Assembly: GCA_020912385.1 (NCBI GenBank)
Contig: CP087215.1
Location: 2,108,001-2,172,000 of the forward strand
Origin: Neofusicoccum parvum
Lineage: Eukaryota > Ascomycota > Dothideomycetes > Botryosphaeriales > Botryosphaeriaceae
DNA: 64,000 nt
Reading direction: 5' to 3'
A model generated the notes under the pieces. The model ran no database searches. It worked only from the letters and a program-made list of their open reading frames with translations, and had not been told where the DNA came from. A program made the position numbers and the translations under genes. Below, piece after piece: positions 24,882-35,885 of the stretch (position 1 is its first letter; every line of letters begins with the position of its first letter).

Positions 24882-25717
24882 CTACGACATGGAGACGGAG
24901 AACTCGGTGGTGGTGAAGACGGCGTTGGAGCCGGTGAAGGGCTCGGTGCCGGCGCCGATGCTCTTGATGTACTGGCTGGTGGACAGGCCCTGGTTGGCGG
25001 TCAGGTAGTCGACGAAGTCCATGAGGTCGGCGCTGAAGCTCTGGGCCTCGGCGCTGGCGACGAACGAGAACACGGTCATCTGGCCGTTGGGGCCCGAGTA
25101 CAGGTCGAAGCTGACGCCGCCGATGGTGGTGGTGGCGACCTTGGAGCCGGTCGACGAGATGGGGCCGGCGCCGCCCAGCGCCGCCAGCCACACCATGATC
25201 TCGTACTCCTCGTCGCCGCCGGCGGTGGACGACGTGAACAGGTCGTAGGCCACGTCGGCCACCAGGTCGGAGCCGGTGTAGCTCCACTTCCAGGTCGTGG
25301 GCAGGCTGCTGATGGCGCTCAGCTGCTTCTGCGTGATGTCCGAGAGGACCACGTTGGCGTAGGACTTGACCTGGCCGGTGCTGGTGCGCGGGAGGGTGTC
25401 AGCAGGTGCGGTGATCGGACGGAGGCCTGAAGGGTTGGCGGGGGGCCCCGGGATGGGGCGGAAGACACTTACCCGCCGGTCCAGGACCACGAGGTGTGCC
25501 AGGCAAGAGTCGAGCCGCTGAGGCTGTCGACGCCGGTGCACTGCGAGCCGGAGTCGGCGTTGGCCTCGCCCCAGAGGTTGTTGTAGACGGTGTAAGAGCC
25601 GGTCTCGACGCTGCCCCACTGGTCGCAGAAGTCGGCGCGGCGGTTGAGCGTCTTGCTGGGAGCAGCGGAGACGACGGCGGCTGCGCCAGCGCAGAGAACA
25701 GCAGTGGAGAACTTCAT
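24882..25717 (-). CDS. GH12 endo-beta-1,4-glucanase / xyloglucanase
   Basis: Secreted enzyme that cuts internal beta-1,4 bonds of cellulose or xyloglucan in plant walls. Exons 25717-25473 and 25380-24882 give 247 residues, the normal GH12 size. Signal peptide [18 protein letters not shown] is followed by a short propeptide (PSKTLNRR). Family marks: [22 protein letters not shown] joined across the intron to [10 protein letters not shown], the nucleophile Glu in EYEIMVWL and the acid/base Glu in [12 protein letters not shown]. No carbohydrate-binding module is present. An upstream in-frame ATG would precede the signal peptide and is not chosen. The upstream TTTAAATA on the coding strand near 25853 may serve as a TATA element. 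Confidence 0.93.
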
Positions 25718-26466
25718 GTTGGAGGCGGCTGGAAGAAGTATTTGCAAGAATGTAAAGCGCGAGGATCAAAGAAGGACTTGCGGGATCAGCAAAGGAAGGA
25801 TGGGTGCTGGAGAAAAAGGCACTACCAGGGCAGCGCGGGAGTTGTATTTAAACTACGGACAAGGAGACGAGGGGCTTGGGGTTCTGGAAAACACAGCAGG
25901 CGAACGGCAGGCTGCAAGTGGAAACATGGTCGCGTTGACGTAAGTGCGGCGCACCAGGCGCGCCTCCGGCGGCATGGATTGGGTGTTTAGCCGGGAGGCA
26001 GCGGACACGAGAGGGGCGTTTCCGGACGGAGTGTGCCAAGTAGAGAGAAGCGCTGCCACGAGCGGTTGGCGGAGGTGGTGGTGTTTCGCAGAGGGGAGGC
26101 GTGCGAGCGCCCTGATCCCGGGCCGGCGCGGTCGGGAAGTCGGGAGTGTCGGTGATGGCTGGTGGAATTGCGCGCCCATTTCTCCTGAACCCCACACTGC
26201 TGCCTCGCTTAAGTGCTTGTTTCACGCGCCTTGTTGCAGCCCCTTCGGCTGGCGGTTTGGCGGCCCTGCTGTGTTTCCCGGTGCGGCAGCGCGCCCGCTG
26301 TCTGGCGCACGCCGCGTGTTTCTCGCCGCCAGGTCACGCCCTGTCTGGCGACTCGCGCCCACGGCCTCGTCAGCGCGCCGTCGCCAGTCGCGGCCGCCGG
26401 ACGGCCCATCGCAATTTCGACCTGGCCGTGCTGCCCGATGCGGTAACTCCTTCATGCACGCCGGCG
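25718..26466. other. Intergenic, GH12 promoter region
   Basis: Upstream of the GH12 gene and downstream of the small membrane protein gene. GC-rich; overlapping frames on both strands lack recognisable features. Confidence 0.5.
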
Positions 26467-26805
26467 TCAGGTCGAGTCCGAGCCCGGCGGCGTCTTCTTG
26501 TAGGCCAGCCCCAGCCCGATGCCCAGCGTGATGGCCAGAATACATAGCACCGTCCACGCCCACAGCAGCACGCGCTTGTCCTGCTGCACCGGGCCCAGAA
26601 TCTGCATGCGCTCGCGGCGCCATGCCACCCACGCCGGCTCCATGCGCACGCCTTCGCGCGCCTCGCCCTTGCTCTTCACCGGGCTCTCGACATTGGCCTC
26701 GATATCGCGGGCGGCGCCGTACGTGGCGCCGTACGACGGCGGCGGATACTTGGGCGGCGTGCTGGACCGCGACGACGACGACGAGGAGCGGGTGACGGAG
26801 GGCAT
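26467..26805 (-). CDS. Small single-helix membrane protein, unknown
   Basis: A 112-residue frame: Ser-rich start, a PPKYPPPSYGATYG patch, a charged middle, then one helix near the C-terminus (LLWAWTVLCILAITLGIGLG) and the end YKKTPPGSDST. The order (polar cytosolic part, tail-like helix, short end) suggests a small membrane protein. No family recognised. Single exon, with a normal ATG. Confidence 0.55.
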   Translation of the reverse strand: MPSVTRSSSSSSRSSTPPKYPPPSYGATYGAARDIEANVESPVKSKGEAREGVRMEPAWVAWRRERMQILGPVQQDKRVLLWAWTVLCILAITLGIGLGLAYKKTPPGSDST

Positions 26806-28350
26806 TTGGATGTGGTGGGCGGAGCTTGGTGCTATTAATAGGTGCGCGGTGCTTGGCTGCGGAGCGGACTCACACGAACAACAACAACGAACAGCGAACA
26901 GCGGCGGTGGGCAAGAGCGATGTCGAAAAGCAGGAGCAGAGGGCTCGTGGACGTCGCAGCGCTCGGAGGATGCGAAGCTTGGCCTGGGGTTTATACGGCG
27001 CGGCGAGGAGGCTCTCGCTCATGCAGCACGGGTCTCGGCATGCTATATACACGTACAGGCTCGCCGCCAATCTCAACACCACGCACGCCAGCCCGCGCGA
27101 CGCTGTCAGTCGCCGCCCGCGCTCGGGCCCCGTCCACGCGAGGCCTCTGCCCGCGCGACCAGCCATTGAGACAGCAGCTGGTCGGCATCCCGTGGTGTCC
27201 AGCATGGGAACTCACAGCGAACGCGCGCGCGCCGGCCCGACTCCTCGCTCTGCAGCTCTGGCGGCCATGACGCGCTGTCTATCAGCCTTATGCCGACATC
27301 CGGTCTGCGCCAGGCAGCTGAGCGCGCTGCACGGCAAGTCGGCAGCGGCGGCGGCGGGGCGGGCGTGCTGAACGGCGCCGAATTGGCTGGCGGCCCCTTG
27401 GCGACTGCGGATGCGTCGTGCCGAGAGCCTGTCACCTGGACGCGCTTGCGTGGACGCGCTGGAAGTGCGGCAAGGGAGCGGCCACACCTGCTGATCGCTG
27501 CTGGGCCGCCAGCGTCACACTATCAGGTACCGTGAGATCTGTGTCTTGGAATGACCTAAATGCCCGTACACCGTGCTGTGAGTCCCTGCGTCGGTGAACG
27601 TTCCTCGATGTACTCCCTGCTGTGCGCCTTCGCTGCAGTTAAGCTTTACTCAACCCCGTCTGTGCTCGCCAACACTGTCCGCCGTGCCATTCGCGCCGCT
27701 CGCCAGCATCCGTCGCTGCACTCAAAGGAGATCTCGGAGTGCTCGCCGGACGATCTGGGGTTGGTTTTCGTCTCTATTTTCAGCAGCCTGCGCCCTGCCT
27801 GCATCCTTCGCGGCTGGGCGCTTGTAGCACTTGCGGCCCCCTCCCGTCAGCTTCTCCCGCATTTCCAGAAACACTTAATCTTCCTTTGCCACTCGAGAGG
27901 GTTCACTCTTCTCGCTCTCGCTGTTTATGCTCTTCTCGAAGTTGTCGTACTTGTATCCCGCGAGGGCTGCTTACTCTCGCGAAAGGATCCGCTGTCACCT
28001 CGCGTTGTTTTCGGGCGTAGAAGCGCGAGCGCTAAAGGATTCAACACAGCCTCTGAGGCTCACGGGGCACAGTAATACGCCGTGATGTTGGTTCTCTACC
28101 TGAAGCAGTGCTGCGCATCTCGTAAAAACTTATAAGCACTCAGTCGTTTCCCCGCTGACCTTAGGCATCATGAGCGTCCCGATGTACTATCTACTGATAC
28201 CCTGACCATCCATCGGTCGACCACTGAATACGGCAAGAACTCGACTGTACGACCCAACGACGCCACTTCTGCTCTGCAAATACTACTGCCTTTTAAATTC
28301 TCCTTTCGTCTCAATCTGCACCTACACCTCAAAGCATTCCCCTTCAAATC
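26806..28350. other. Intergenic
   Basis: GC-rich near 26.9-27.4 kb, then mixed. An open frame of 171 codons at 27560-28075 has no supporting features and is not called. The last 100 bases lead into the gene at 28351. Confidence 0.45.
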
Positions 28351-28752
28351 ATGACGAATCGACACGACAACATCGACCTCCACCTGTCTGCCCCTAATGA
28401 CACCTCCGCCAACCGCCAACGACGGTCACACGACCTCGACCGCATCATAGCAGAAGCAAGAGCCCTCAGCGAAGCACGCGTACGCGAAGAACAAGAGTCT
28501 TCCAAACAAGAAAAGAAGCGCGACAGCCACCTGAGCCCCGGCCAGCCATCGTCGGCCCGCACGTCCATGAGCAACGACGCATCAGCACAAAATAGAGACG
28601 AATACAACCCTATCCGGATAGAAGATGACGAGAGGAGGGGGTTCAAAGACTGGTGGAGGAGGCATAGGATGCACCACCCGCACGGAGCAGTTGCGGCGAT
28701 GGATGTGATAGGACAGGGGGCGCTGTATGTGGTGCTGGTAATATTCAATTGA
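28351..28752 (+). CDS. Hypothetical protein, charged
   Basis: A 133-codon frame beginning MTNRHDNIDLHL. It is very hydrophilic, with a predicted helix or coiled coil around RIIAEARALSEARVREEQES, a Ser-rich middle, and a basic FKDWWRRHRMHHPHG stretch before a hydrophobic end (DVIGQGALYVVLVIFN). GTAATA follows the last hydrophobic codons, so the protein could continue after an intron. A pyrimidine-rich leader precedes the ATG. Family not recognised. Confidence 0.5.
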   Translation: MTNRHDNIDLHLSAPNDTSANRQRRSHDLDRIIAEARALSEARVREEQESSKQEKKRDSHLSPGQPSSARTSMSNDASAQNRDEYNPIRIEDDERRGFKDWWRRHRMHHPHGAVAAMDVIGQGALYVVLVIFN

Positions 28753-30004
28753 GGGACACGCCCCCCTGCCTGCGGCTCGCTGGCCTGATATGCGTTATTA
28801 GAGTGTGGATTTTAAAGGGGCTGCGTTGCGTCGGATTTGGAGACTGGGATGGTGTGGTTGAGGGTTGGGAGCCGCATTAGGGAGGGCGAAGGCCAAAAAG
28901 AAATAGAACAAGATCATTAGAAAACAAATTTAATACATCCAGATAATGCTATCCTAATAATCATCTCTTCACAAGATGCTTCAGAGTCTGATGGAAAGCA
29001 TGCTCCTCTAGAGGAATTGGCGCACCCCGCCAACTTGGCACTCTGTTGTCTTAAAGCAGATAGACAAGAACATTCCAAGCTTGAAGACTGCTGCGCCGAG
29101 CTGTCATCACATGAATCTCGCGTACTAATTCTCCGAGAGCTTTGTGGCTATGTAGCTGGGCAGCACTGTATGCCAAATGCCCAGCATCAGCACTCGACTC
29201 CGCAAAGCATTCCAGTCTGCTCGCAACCCACCGGAGCCCACACCACCACGACCGGCCCGTTCACTGGAGCCAATTGCTCAACGACGACCCATTGGCGGCT
29301 CGCGATCCTTTATCTCCAGCACCCCACGCCGCGCAGTGCGCCGCGCTGACGTCACAGGGACTTTTCTGGCGAAAGAGGGGAAAGCGACACACTTCGGAGG
29401 CTGTGCCACCGTCGCCCTGTCCGCCAACCCCACGCGCGCCGCCCGACGCGCCCGACACTTCCGCCTGCACCCGCCACCGTTTGCAGCACAGCCTGCCGAG
29501 CGCCTGGCATGGTCTTCCAGCGAACCACCGATCCCGAGCGTCCCGGCCACCCAACGGGACGGACTTGGCGCGCGGAACCGGGCTACCGGACAGATGGGCT
29601 GCCACCTTTTCTTGGACGTGCGCAGGCAGCGGGGAACCACTTATAGCTGCCGGGTCCGCAGCTCTCACGTCACAGAACGCCGGACGCCTGTCAGATCAAT
29701 CACCCTACCTTGATTGCTGCGAAGCACAGGTCCAGATCTGATCGCGGGTTAATCAGACCGTACATCATGCCACACCCCCGTTCTCTTCAAAAGAGCCTCC
29801 GACCATAATCGACCCTTCGACGTGAAAGAGACACACGACCGCAAGCACGGAATCCCCTCAAACAACCTCTCCCATCTCGAGGAACCCTACCCACGACAAC
29901 GACCGCCCGGTCTCCATTAAACCCACCCCCTCAACCCTCTCGCCCCGCACCCACCCTCACCACCTCAACCCACCACCAACATCCTGGGCACCAGAACCAC
30001 AGCA
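28753..30004. other. Intergenic; C-rich leader at its end
   Basis: No supported gene. From about 29760 the DNA becomes a C/A-rich, low-G leader running to the ATG at 30005, which supports transcription of the next frame. Confidence 0.45.
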
Positions 30005-30352
30005 ATGACCACCCTCCCCGACGCCCTCACCCTCCACCCAGACGAGCAGCTCCGCCTGCCGGACCCGCGCCGCCTGCACCCGCCACCGCCTGACCGCCCG
30101 GACGGCGCGTCGCCCGGCGGCAGCCACCGCTCCAGCCCGGGTCCGGCGGCCAGCCCGAGGCCTGGGAGTCCTAGGCCGGGGCCGGGGGCGTTGAAGAAGG
30201 TGGAGGAGGGGGGACAGGAGCAGGGGCAGGGACAGAAAGGAGAGGTGCAGAAGGGGGAGGGGGTGGCGCCTGGGGCTGGGGTTGGGGCCGGGGCGGGGAG
30301 GTTTAGGGAGTGGGTGAGGGGGATGGGGTTGGGGTTGGGGAGGGGGTATTGA
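30005..30352 (+). CDS. Pro/Gly-rich short protein, unknown
   Basis: 115 codons, starting MTTLPDALTLHPDEQLRLPD, then a Pro/Ser/Arg-rich stretch, a Lys/Glu/Gln-rich stretch and the end FREWVRGMGLGLGRGY. Looks disordered. The ATG follows a long C/A-rich leader with ACAGCAATGACC context. Codons change from C-ending to G-ending about midway. No family known; it may be specific to this lineage. Confidence 0.5.
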   Translation: MTTLPDALTLHPDEQLRLPDPRRLHPPPPDRPDGASPGGSHRSSPGPAASPRPGSPRPGPGALKKVEEGGQEQGQGQKGEVQKGEGVAPGAGVGAGAGRFREWVRGMGLGLGRGY

Positions 30353-30365
30353 GGGGGGAAGTGTT

Positions 30366-30448
30366 GTTGAGGGAGGGGAGAGATTATTGAAGGAGGAATG
30401 ATTGAGGGAGGAATTATTGAGGGAGGGGAGGAATCACTGAGGGAGCAG
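30366..30448. repeat. GAGGGAGGAATKATT-type minisatellite
   Basis: Imperfect tandem copies of a 13-15 bp purine-rich unit (TTGAGGGAGGAAT and variants) directly after the stop of the preceding short gene, probably in its 3' untranslated part. Confidence 0.8.
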
Positions 30449-31283
30449 GGAACAAAAAGCTTGGGTGTTTCATTCGTGGCTCTTGGGATGGATTCTTTTG
30501 GCTGGGCGGTGGGTAATATGTTTACGCACGAGTCGGCTGGATTGGGCTACAAAAAGGTCTGGGGGTTTCTTGCGGCTTGGGTTAAGTTCTTAACGATCTT
30601 CTATGTAATGTGTCAATGACCTTCTCCTTGGTATGGATTAGGCAACGGGTTTGTTTGTAGCGACAAGGACCAAAAAAGAACCGGGCGGTGTTTGAATTTA
30701 TAGCGGTTTCTTTACTCCAGATGCTTTTCACTTATGGCATCGCTCTTCTATTATTCCTCCACGTTTGTCTACATGACGGCTTCAGAAATGATGACAATGC
30801 AACCAAAAGAAAACAAAATACCAGTACGACAAAGATCACCTTAAAGAATGAACTCTCAACCTCAAAGAAGTATGCTCCCTTGCTGTTTTTGTAGGAGTTC
30901 CGTCACACACGAAAGCCTTGGGCGCGTGCCACTCACGGCGCAACCATGTGGGCTAAAGGATCTAGCGGATCTACATTGTATCTCACCTAATCACAGCTGG
31001 CAGCGGGGCAGCTTCGAGGCGCAGATTCAGCTACATCTGCTCGGACCAACCCCAGCGTGGCGCAGCGCCTTGCACCGCCTGGCCATGAGGAACTTAAACC
31101 AACCAACCGCACCTAACCCACCCACTCCCAGCAGAACCACACGCAAAACAAACCCAAAACCCTTGAAGACCCGAATTCCAGCTCCCCAGCACCGAACAAC
31201 CCAGACCACCACCTTCACCACTCGACCCCCTCAACCAACCTCATCCTGGGACACCCTCCCCAGACACAAAAACCACGACAACC
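30449..31283. other. Intergenic with C/A-rich leader at its end
   Basis: No supported gene. From about 31095 to 31283 it is a C/A-rich leader like the one before 30005. Confidence 0.45.
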
Positions 31284-31586
31284 ATGGCGTCTTTCTCCAC
31301 CGCCTTCATCTCGACCACCCAACAAGTCCGCAGCTCGCCCTACCTGCCCGGCGGCGAGGCGCGGCCCGCGCAGCCGGACGGGGCGCCCGTGTCGAAGCGG
31401 GCGGCGGCGGTGCGGGCGGCCAAGCTGGCCGAGTTCGACCGGGAGATGGCGGAGGCGAGGGAGAGGCGGGAGAGGGAGGAGCGGGAGGGTGGGGGGAGGA
31501 GGAAGAGTTTCTTGCAGGGGATCAAGGAGAAGATCATAGGGAAGGGGGAGGAGGAGAGGGGGAGTGCGGATGAGGTCGTTCGATGA
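31284..31586 (+). CDS. Short charged protein, unknown
   Basis: 100 codons, MASFSTAFISTTQQVRSSPY at the start, then a helix rich in Glu/Arg (KLAEFDREMAEARERREREE) likely to be a coiled coil, then RRKSFLQGIKEKIIGKGEEE. Good ATG context (ACCATGG) after a C/A-rich leader. The family is not recognised, but the amphipathic Lys/Glu helix suggests a real protein. Confidence 0.55.
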   Translation: MASFSTAFISTTQQVRSSPYLPGGEARPAQPDGAPVSKRAAAVRAAKLAEFDREMAEARERREREEREGGGRRKSFLQGIKEKIIGKGEEERGSADEVVR

Positions 31587-31972
31587 TGTGGTGTTTGGGT
31601 GGAGGGGCGTGACTGGTTGGCGGGAGTGCAGTGTGGGCGGGGGGCAGTTGGAGTATTCGTCCGGACGGAGATGTTCATTGATGGAGATGCCAGAGACGTC
31701 CGGACGAAAGCTTCAACTGCTCATCAAATTACGCACGTGTTGCAACGACCCCAAACACGTAGAAACAGAGCGGTTGCGAGACGGCACATACTTCATCTGC
31801 CTTGAATCGCATACTAAATCTAGAAGCAAAAAGATTCCCAATCTTGTACAACCCGGCTGCCCTTTCCCGAGCACCAACGCCTGTAACGCCATTTGACCAT
31901 GCGAAGGGGCCTCCAACCTCAGCCCTATGATATCCATGCGCGCAAAAGAACCGCTGCACAGCACCGCCTCCC
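31587..31972. other. Intergenic, converging genes
   Basis: 3' flanks only; no coding sequence supported. Confidence 0.55.
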
Positions 31973-33372
31973 CTAATACCGCCCAGTCTCCCGCCGCGCC
32001 GACTCGAACCCCGCCTGATACGGCCGCCTCTGCCTCTCCAGCCCGGGCACCTTCCCCCAATCGCCCGGCGTGCTCATCCGCTTCAGCGGACTGCCCCCTC
32101 TCTTCTCCGGGCTCGCCTTCCGCTCCACCTCGTCCGGCCGCATGAAGTTGACCGACTGCGACTTGCGCAGCGGCGACGCGGCGTGCGAGTAAACGCCCAG
32201 GCTGCCGCCGTCGCCGGCGCCTGTGTCGGACGTGGGCCGGAAGACGGGCTGCCGCATCGACGTCGCCCGCCGCGAACCCGGCGTGCCGGCGGCGGGGGGC
32301 TGCGCGTTGGCCAGCCGCGGCGTCATGAACGGGTTCGGCATGGCCGAGCGCGGGAGGCGCTGCTCGGACTGCAGCGCGCCGTCCGGGTCGTACTGCGAGG
32401 CGTATGCGGGGTTGGGGTTGGTGCGGAAGCCGCGGTTGATGACGGTGGTGGGCGTGTAGGTGTCGACTTCTCTCGTCGACGTGCCTTGGGACTCCTCGTT
32501 GGGCGTCTGCGTGCCGACGTTGCGCATGGGTTTGTTGAGCGTCGGGTGCACGAACTTGGTGTCGTACTCGTGGAGGACTTCGCGGTTGATCAACGCGGCG
32601 TCTTTGGCCTGCTGCGAGGAGTATGAGCGCAGCATGCTGAGTTGCGTCGTCATCAGGACGCCCAGCACCATGGTCGTGACCACCGTCACGCTAGGCCGCG
32701 GGTCGAGCGGTGCCAGCGGAAGGAAGATCCAGTACACCAGGATATGGCCAGGGCTGAACAAGCAGAAGAGCCGCAGGCAAGTCGGTTTCGGGTCCCAAAC
32801 AGATATCTCCCACACGTCCCGGGCTGCGTCTGGATGAGCACGCGCCTGGGCGCTCGATGACGCAACGAGATTGGATAGGAAGCGGAGTGGCGACGAGGAT
32901 ATGGGAGACGAGTCGACGCGGACACGACGAGCGGACGGGGTTGTGGGGGTGGTCTCGACAGGGTTTTCGAAGAGCCGGTAGTGACGTTTGCTATGGAAGG
33001 TATAGAAAGCGTTCACCAACGAAATGAGAGAAAGTAGATGGACGACAAATGAGCACTGCCGTGTCGTTAGCGGATGTGACGAGATATCCGGATAGAAAAA
33101 CTCACCAGCCAGCGCAGCCAGCCCGTACCAGCTCTCGCAGTGTAGTCTCCAAAGACATCGTCGTTGCCCTCATAGCTCTCTCCACCACTGTTTGCTCTGG
33201 CGACCATGAAAACCAGGTTCACCGCGACACCGATAGGATAGACCCAGTCCTTGAGTGCTTCATCCAGATCATTGCCGTTTATCTCCTCCGACAACCACAG
33301 CAGCCAGTCGTACGGGTCCAAGTAGGCTTTGATGCGCTCAGAGAGCGGGCGGCGGCGAATGAGTGGTGGCAT
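31973..33372 (-). CDS. nur1: Nur1/Mug154-type nuclear rim protein (DUF2418)
   Basis: Inner nuclear membrane protein; in yeasts Nur1 works with the LEM protein Heh1/Lem2 in tethering and silencing rDNA and heterochromatin at the nuclear rim. Two exons, 33372-33106 and 33055-31973, give 449 residues. Seen: N-terminal RRPLSERIKAYLDPYDWLLW, the segment DWVYPIGVAVNLVFMVARA, a second hydrophobic stretch created by splicing (CSFVVHLLSLISLVNAFYTF), KRHYRLFE, and a helix pair LFCLFSPGHILVYWIFLPL and VTVVTTMVLGVLMTTQL. The last 200 residues are polar and disordered with Ser-Pro sites, as in other fungal members. Start sits 340 bp from the divergent V-ATPase gene. Confidence 0.85.
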
Positions 33373-33711
33373 TACTCGAGTGCAGAGGAGGTGCAGAGTG
33401 TGCGCAATGGTGCACGAAGCTGCGGCGAGGTAGAGAGTTCCGTGATAGGGCTGTTTTATGCGGCGGACATGCTATGTCGTGCGGCAGGCCGGGGCCATTG
33501 TGTTTGTCGCTGGCTGGGTTCTCGTCGCTGTGGAGTCGTAAACACAAGTCGTGGGCACAGCCGGAGAAAAGCCGACAATCCCTGTTCGGCGATCGCGCCT
33601 GGCTCCCCGCGGCGTCACAGCCCGACGACGAAGCTCCAGCTTCGTCCACTCCCACCTCAGCCTGCATCGCCCGCCGTCCACGACAACCTTCGCAGGCGGT
33701 CGACAACAACC
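33373..33711. promoter_or_regulatory. Shared divergent promoter (nur1 / vma7)
   Basis: 339 bp between two start codons facing away from each other. No clear TATA box; GC-rich as is usual for housekeeping promoters. Confidence 0.6.
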
Positions 33712-34301
33712 ATGGCTGCCCCAGCTTCTGCGTACAAGGACCGCCAGTTCCTCGCTGTCATCGGCGATGAGGTGCGCGCCCACACACCGGCCGTCTGCGA
33801 GCTCCGCTGACCACTTCCTTCAGGACTCGGTGACCGGTCTTCTCCTCGCTGGCGTTGGCGTACGTTTCGATCCCCTCTTATTCGAGTAGCTACGAGGCGC
33901 ATCTGCTCTCGCACAAGCTGAAGCTGATGTCATCTGTGGTTAGCACGTCACACCGCCGCCGGATAACCAGAAGAACTTCCTCGTCGTCGATAACAAGACC
34001 GAGACGTCTGCCATCGAAGCCGCCTTCGACAAGTTCACCGAGGAGCGGAAAGACATTGCCATCCTTCTCATCAACCAGCATGTACGCCGCCCTCGCTTCC
34101 CTGTCACACCCATTACCTGTTTTCGTTCCTCCAGCGTCCGAACAACGACTGATTCCACAGATTGCCGAGCGTATACGTCACCGTGTCGACGCCTACACCG
34201 CCGCTTTCCCATCGCTGTTGGAGATCCCGTCGAAGGACCATCCGTACGACCCCGAGAAGGACAGTGTGCTGAAGCGCGTGCGGAGGCTGTTTGGCGAGTA
34301 A
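33712..34301 (+). CDS. vma7: V-type proton ATPase subunit F
   Basis: Small stalk subunit of the V1 sector of the vacuolar proton pump, needed to couple ATP hydrolysis to rotation. Four exons: 33712-33771, 33824-33859, 33944-34081 and 34161-34301, giving 124 residues, the family's size. The spliced protein reads [20 protein letters not shown], then [20 protein letters not shown] and [20 protein letters not shown], highly conserved in fungi. The 36-nt second exon is fully supported by phase and by conservation. Introns near the start are typical of fungal vma7. Confidence 0.97.
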
Positions 34302-34807
34302 ACATTCTGTGCATATCACGGCGTGCATTCAACCGGAGGCGTTCTGCTTGTACAGCTATACATCAATTTATACCCAAAACGAAATATGCGCCCGGGCGTG
34401 CTCTCTCGAAATCGGTCTCTACGTACGGCAGCTACTTTCTGGGCATCATTCAATATCGCAAGCGAAACATCACGTTTATACGTCTATGCTTTGGAGAAGC
34501 GGCAGCACGCTGGCCTATGTTTTGGCAATCCGGCCCAATCATGAATGTCATTAACCCAGTTTAAATGGTCTAAACGCCTCGTCGACCAAGGTATCTTCGA
34601 CACAGTCGACCATGCACGCACGGCATTGGGTCGCGCGAAATACACAAATTGAAAAGAACCTCTCCGCTCGTACCCATCACAAGAGACCCATCCCTCCTAC
34701 TATACAGCTTCCGCCTGTCATCTTACCGACGGCCGCTCAGTTGCTTGAGTGTTTTCGATAGAATCTTGCTGCAGAGGCACCAAGATCAAGGACTGGCATG
34801 GAATCAA
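34302..34807. other. Intergenic, converging genes
   Basis: 3' flanks of vma7 and of the NPC2-like gene. No gene seen. Confidence 0.6.
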
Positions 34808-35481
34808 TTATCGGTGGAACTGGATGGTGGCGGTGAGGCAGGTGATCTTGTCGTTGTCCTTGGTGAAGACGTCGGCGAGGACGGTGTACTTGCCCTGCAT
34901 GGTCACGCCATTAGCTGGATGCTCTTGATAAGCTCGCGATAAACGGGGACAAGGCATACCGGAGGAATCTCCTTGGGCAGGTCGACGTCCTTGGAGAGCT
35001 TGAGATCGCCCTTCTTGAGCGGGCACTCGAGGTCGACCTCCTTGACGTAGTCGCACAGCGCAGCCTCCTGCTTGATCAGAGTGATCAGGCCGTACTTGAC
35101 CTGCAGCCGGACCTTGGCGCCTTCCTCGATGTCCTCGGACAGCGTGCCGGTCGCGGCAATGGACAGCGTCTTGCCACTGTGCGTGGGGGATCGCGTTAGC
35201 TGAGTTCGCTGCGCTTGCGCGCGCAGCTCAAAGGTGGGAGCGGCGGTGGCAGGGCGGGCTGGTACTCACGCCTCGGGCGGGTTCGGCGACAGGTCGACGT
35301 CGTCGATAGTCAGCAGGTTGTTGGCCGGGTCATCGCAGAAGTACAGCGGGTTGCTGCCGGGCACCTTGAGGTCCTGGCTAATGACCTCCTGCTGCGACGA
35401 CAAGAAGCCGCCGAGCATGTTGGAAGAGGCCGAAGCCAGCAGCGGGCTAGCAATGGCGAGGAGCAGCGTCGAGACCTTCAT
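34808..35481 (-). CDS. npc2: NPC2-like ML-domain sterol / phosphatidylglycerol-phosphatidylinositol transfer protein
   Basis: Small secretory-pathway lipid carrier; the fungal vacuolar orthologue hands sterol to the membrane protein NCR1/NPC1. Exons 35481-35270, 35176-34960 and 34894-34808 give 171 residues. Signal peptide [19 protein letters not shown]; then [13 protein letters not shown], the ML core strand region [60 protein letters not shown] and [13 protein letters not shown], with TCLTATIQF at the end. Cysteines at the family positions form the expected disulfides. A complete and typical gene. Confidence 0.95.
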
Positions 35482-35885
35482 GGCGACGGCGGGGCGGGCG
35501 GGCTGGATGGGGCGGTGGCGTGGATGGAGGTTGTTGTTGGGGAGCTGTTGGTGTTGCTTGGACGATAACGGAGGCGATTTGTGGAGAGGCGAGGGTGAGC
35601 TCTGCTGCGGGTGTCCTTGTGACGAGATGACGATGGTGCTTCCCTGATGTGGCTGGGGCCCGAGCTTGGCACGCTGCGAAAGGCCCTGCGTGGGCGTAGC
35701 GTAGGGCCGGGTCTGCCTCGCCCTCCCAACTGTTTTCACGCAACGCGATCACCGTTCGACGATGCTTGTGTCTCCGCCACACTGAGACGCACGCTGTCGA
35801 GCAGCTGTCGGAGCATATGTGGTGCAACTGATATCACTGCTAATTATAACGCTGCACATCTGAATGCTAACTTCGGTCTATTCCG
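35482..35885. other. Intergenic, NPC2 promoter side
   Basis: Between the start of the NPC2-like gene and the stop of the FAD monooxygenase. No gene seen. Confidence 0.55.

Noticed and set aside
27560..28075. 171-codon frame on the + strand
   Set aside because: No recognisable domain or regular codon pattern, and it could be chance in GC-rich DNA.
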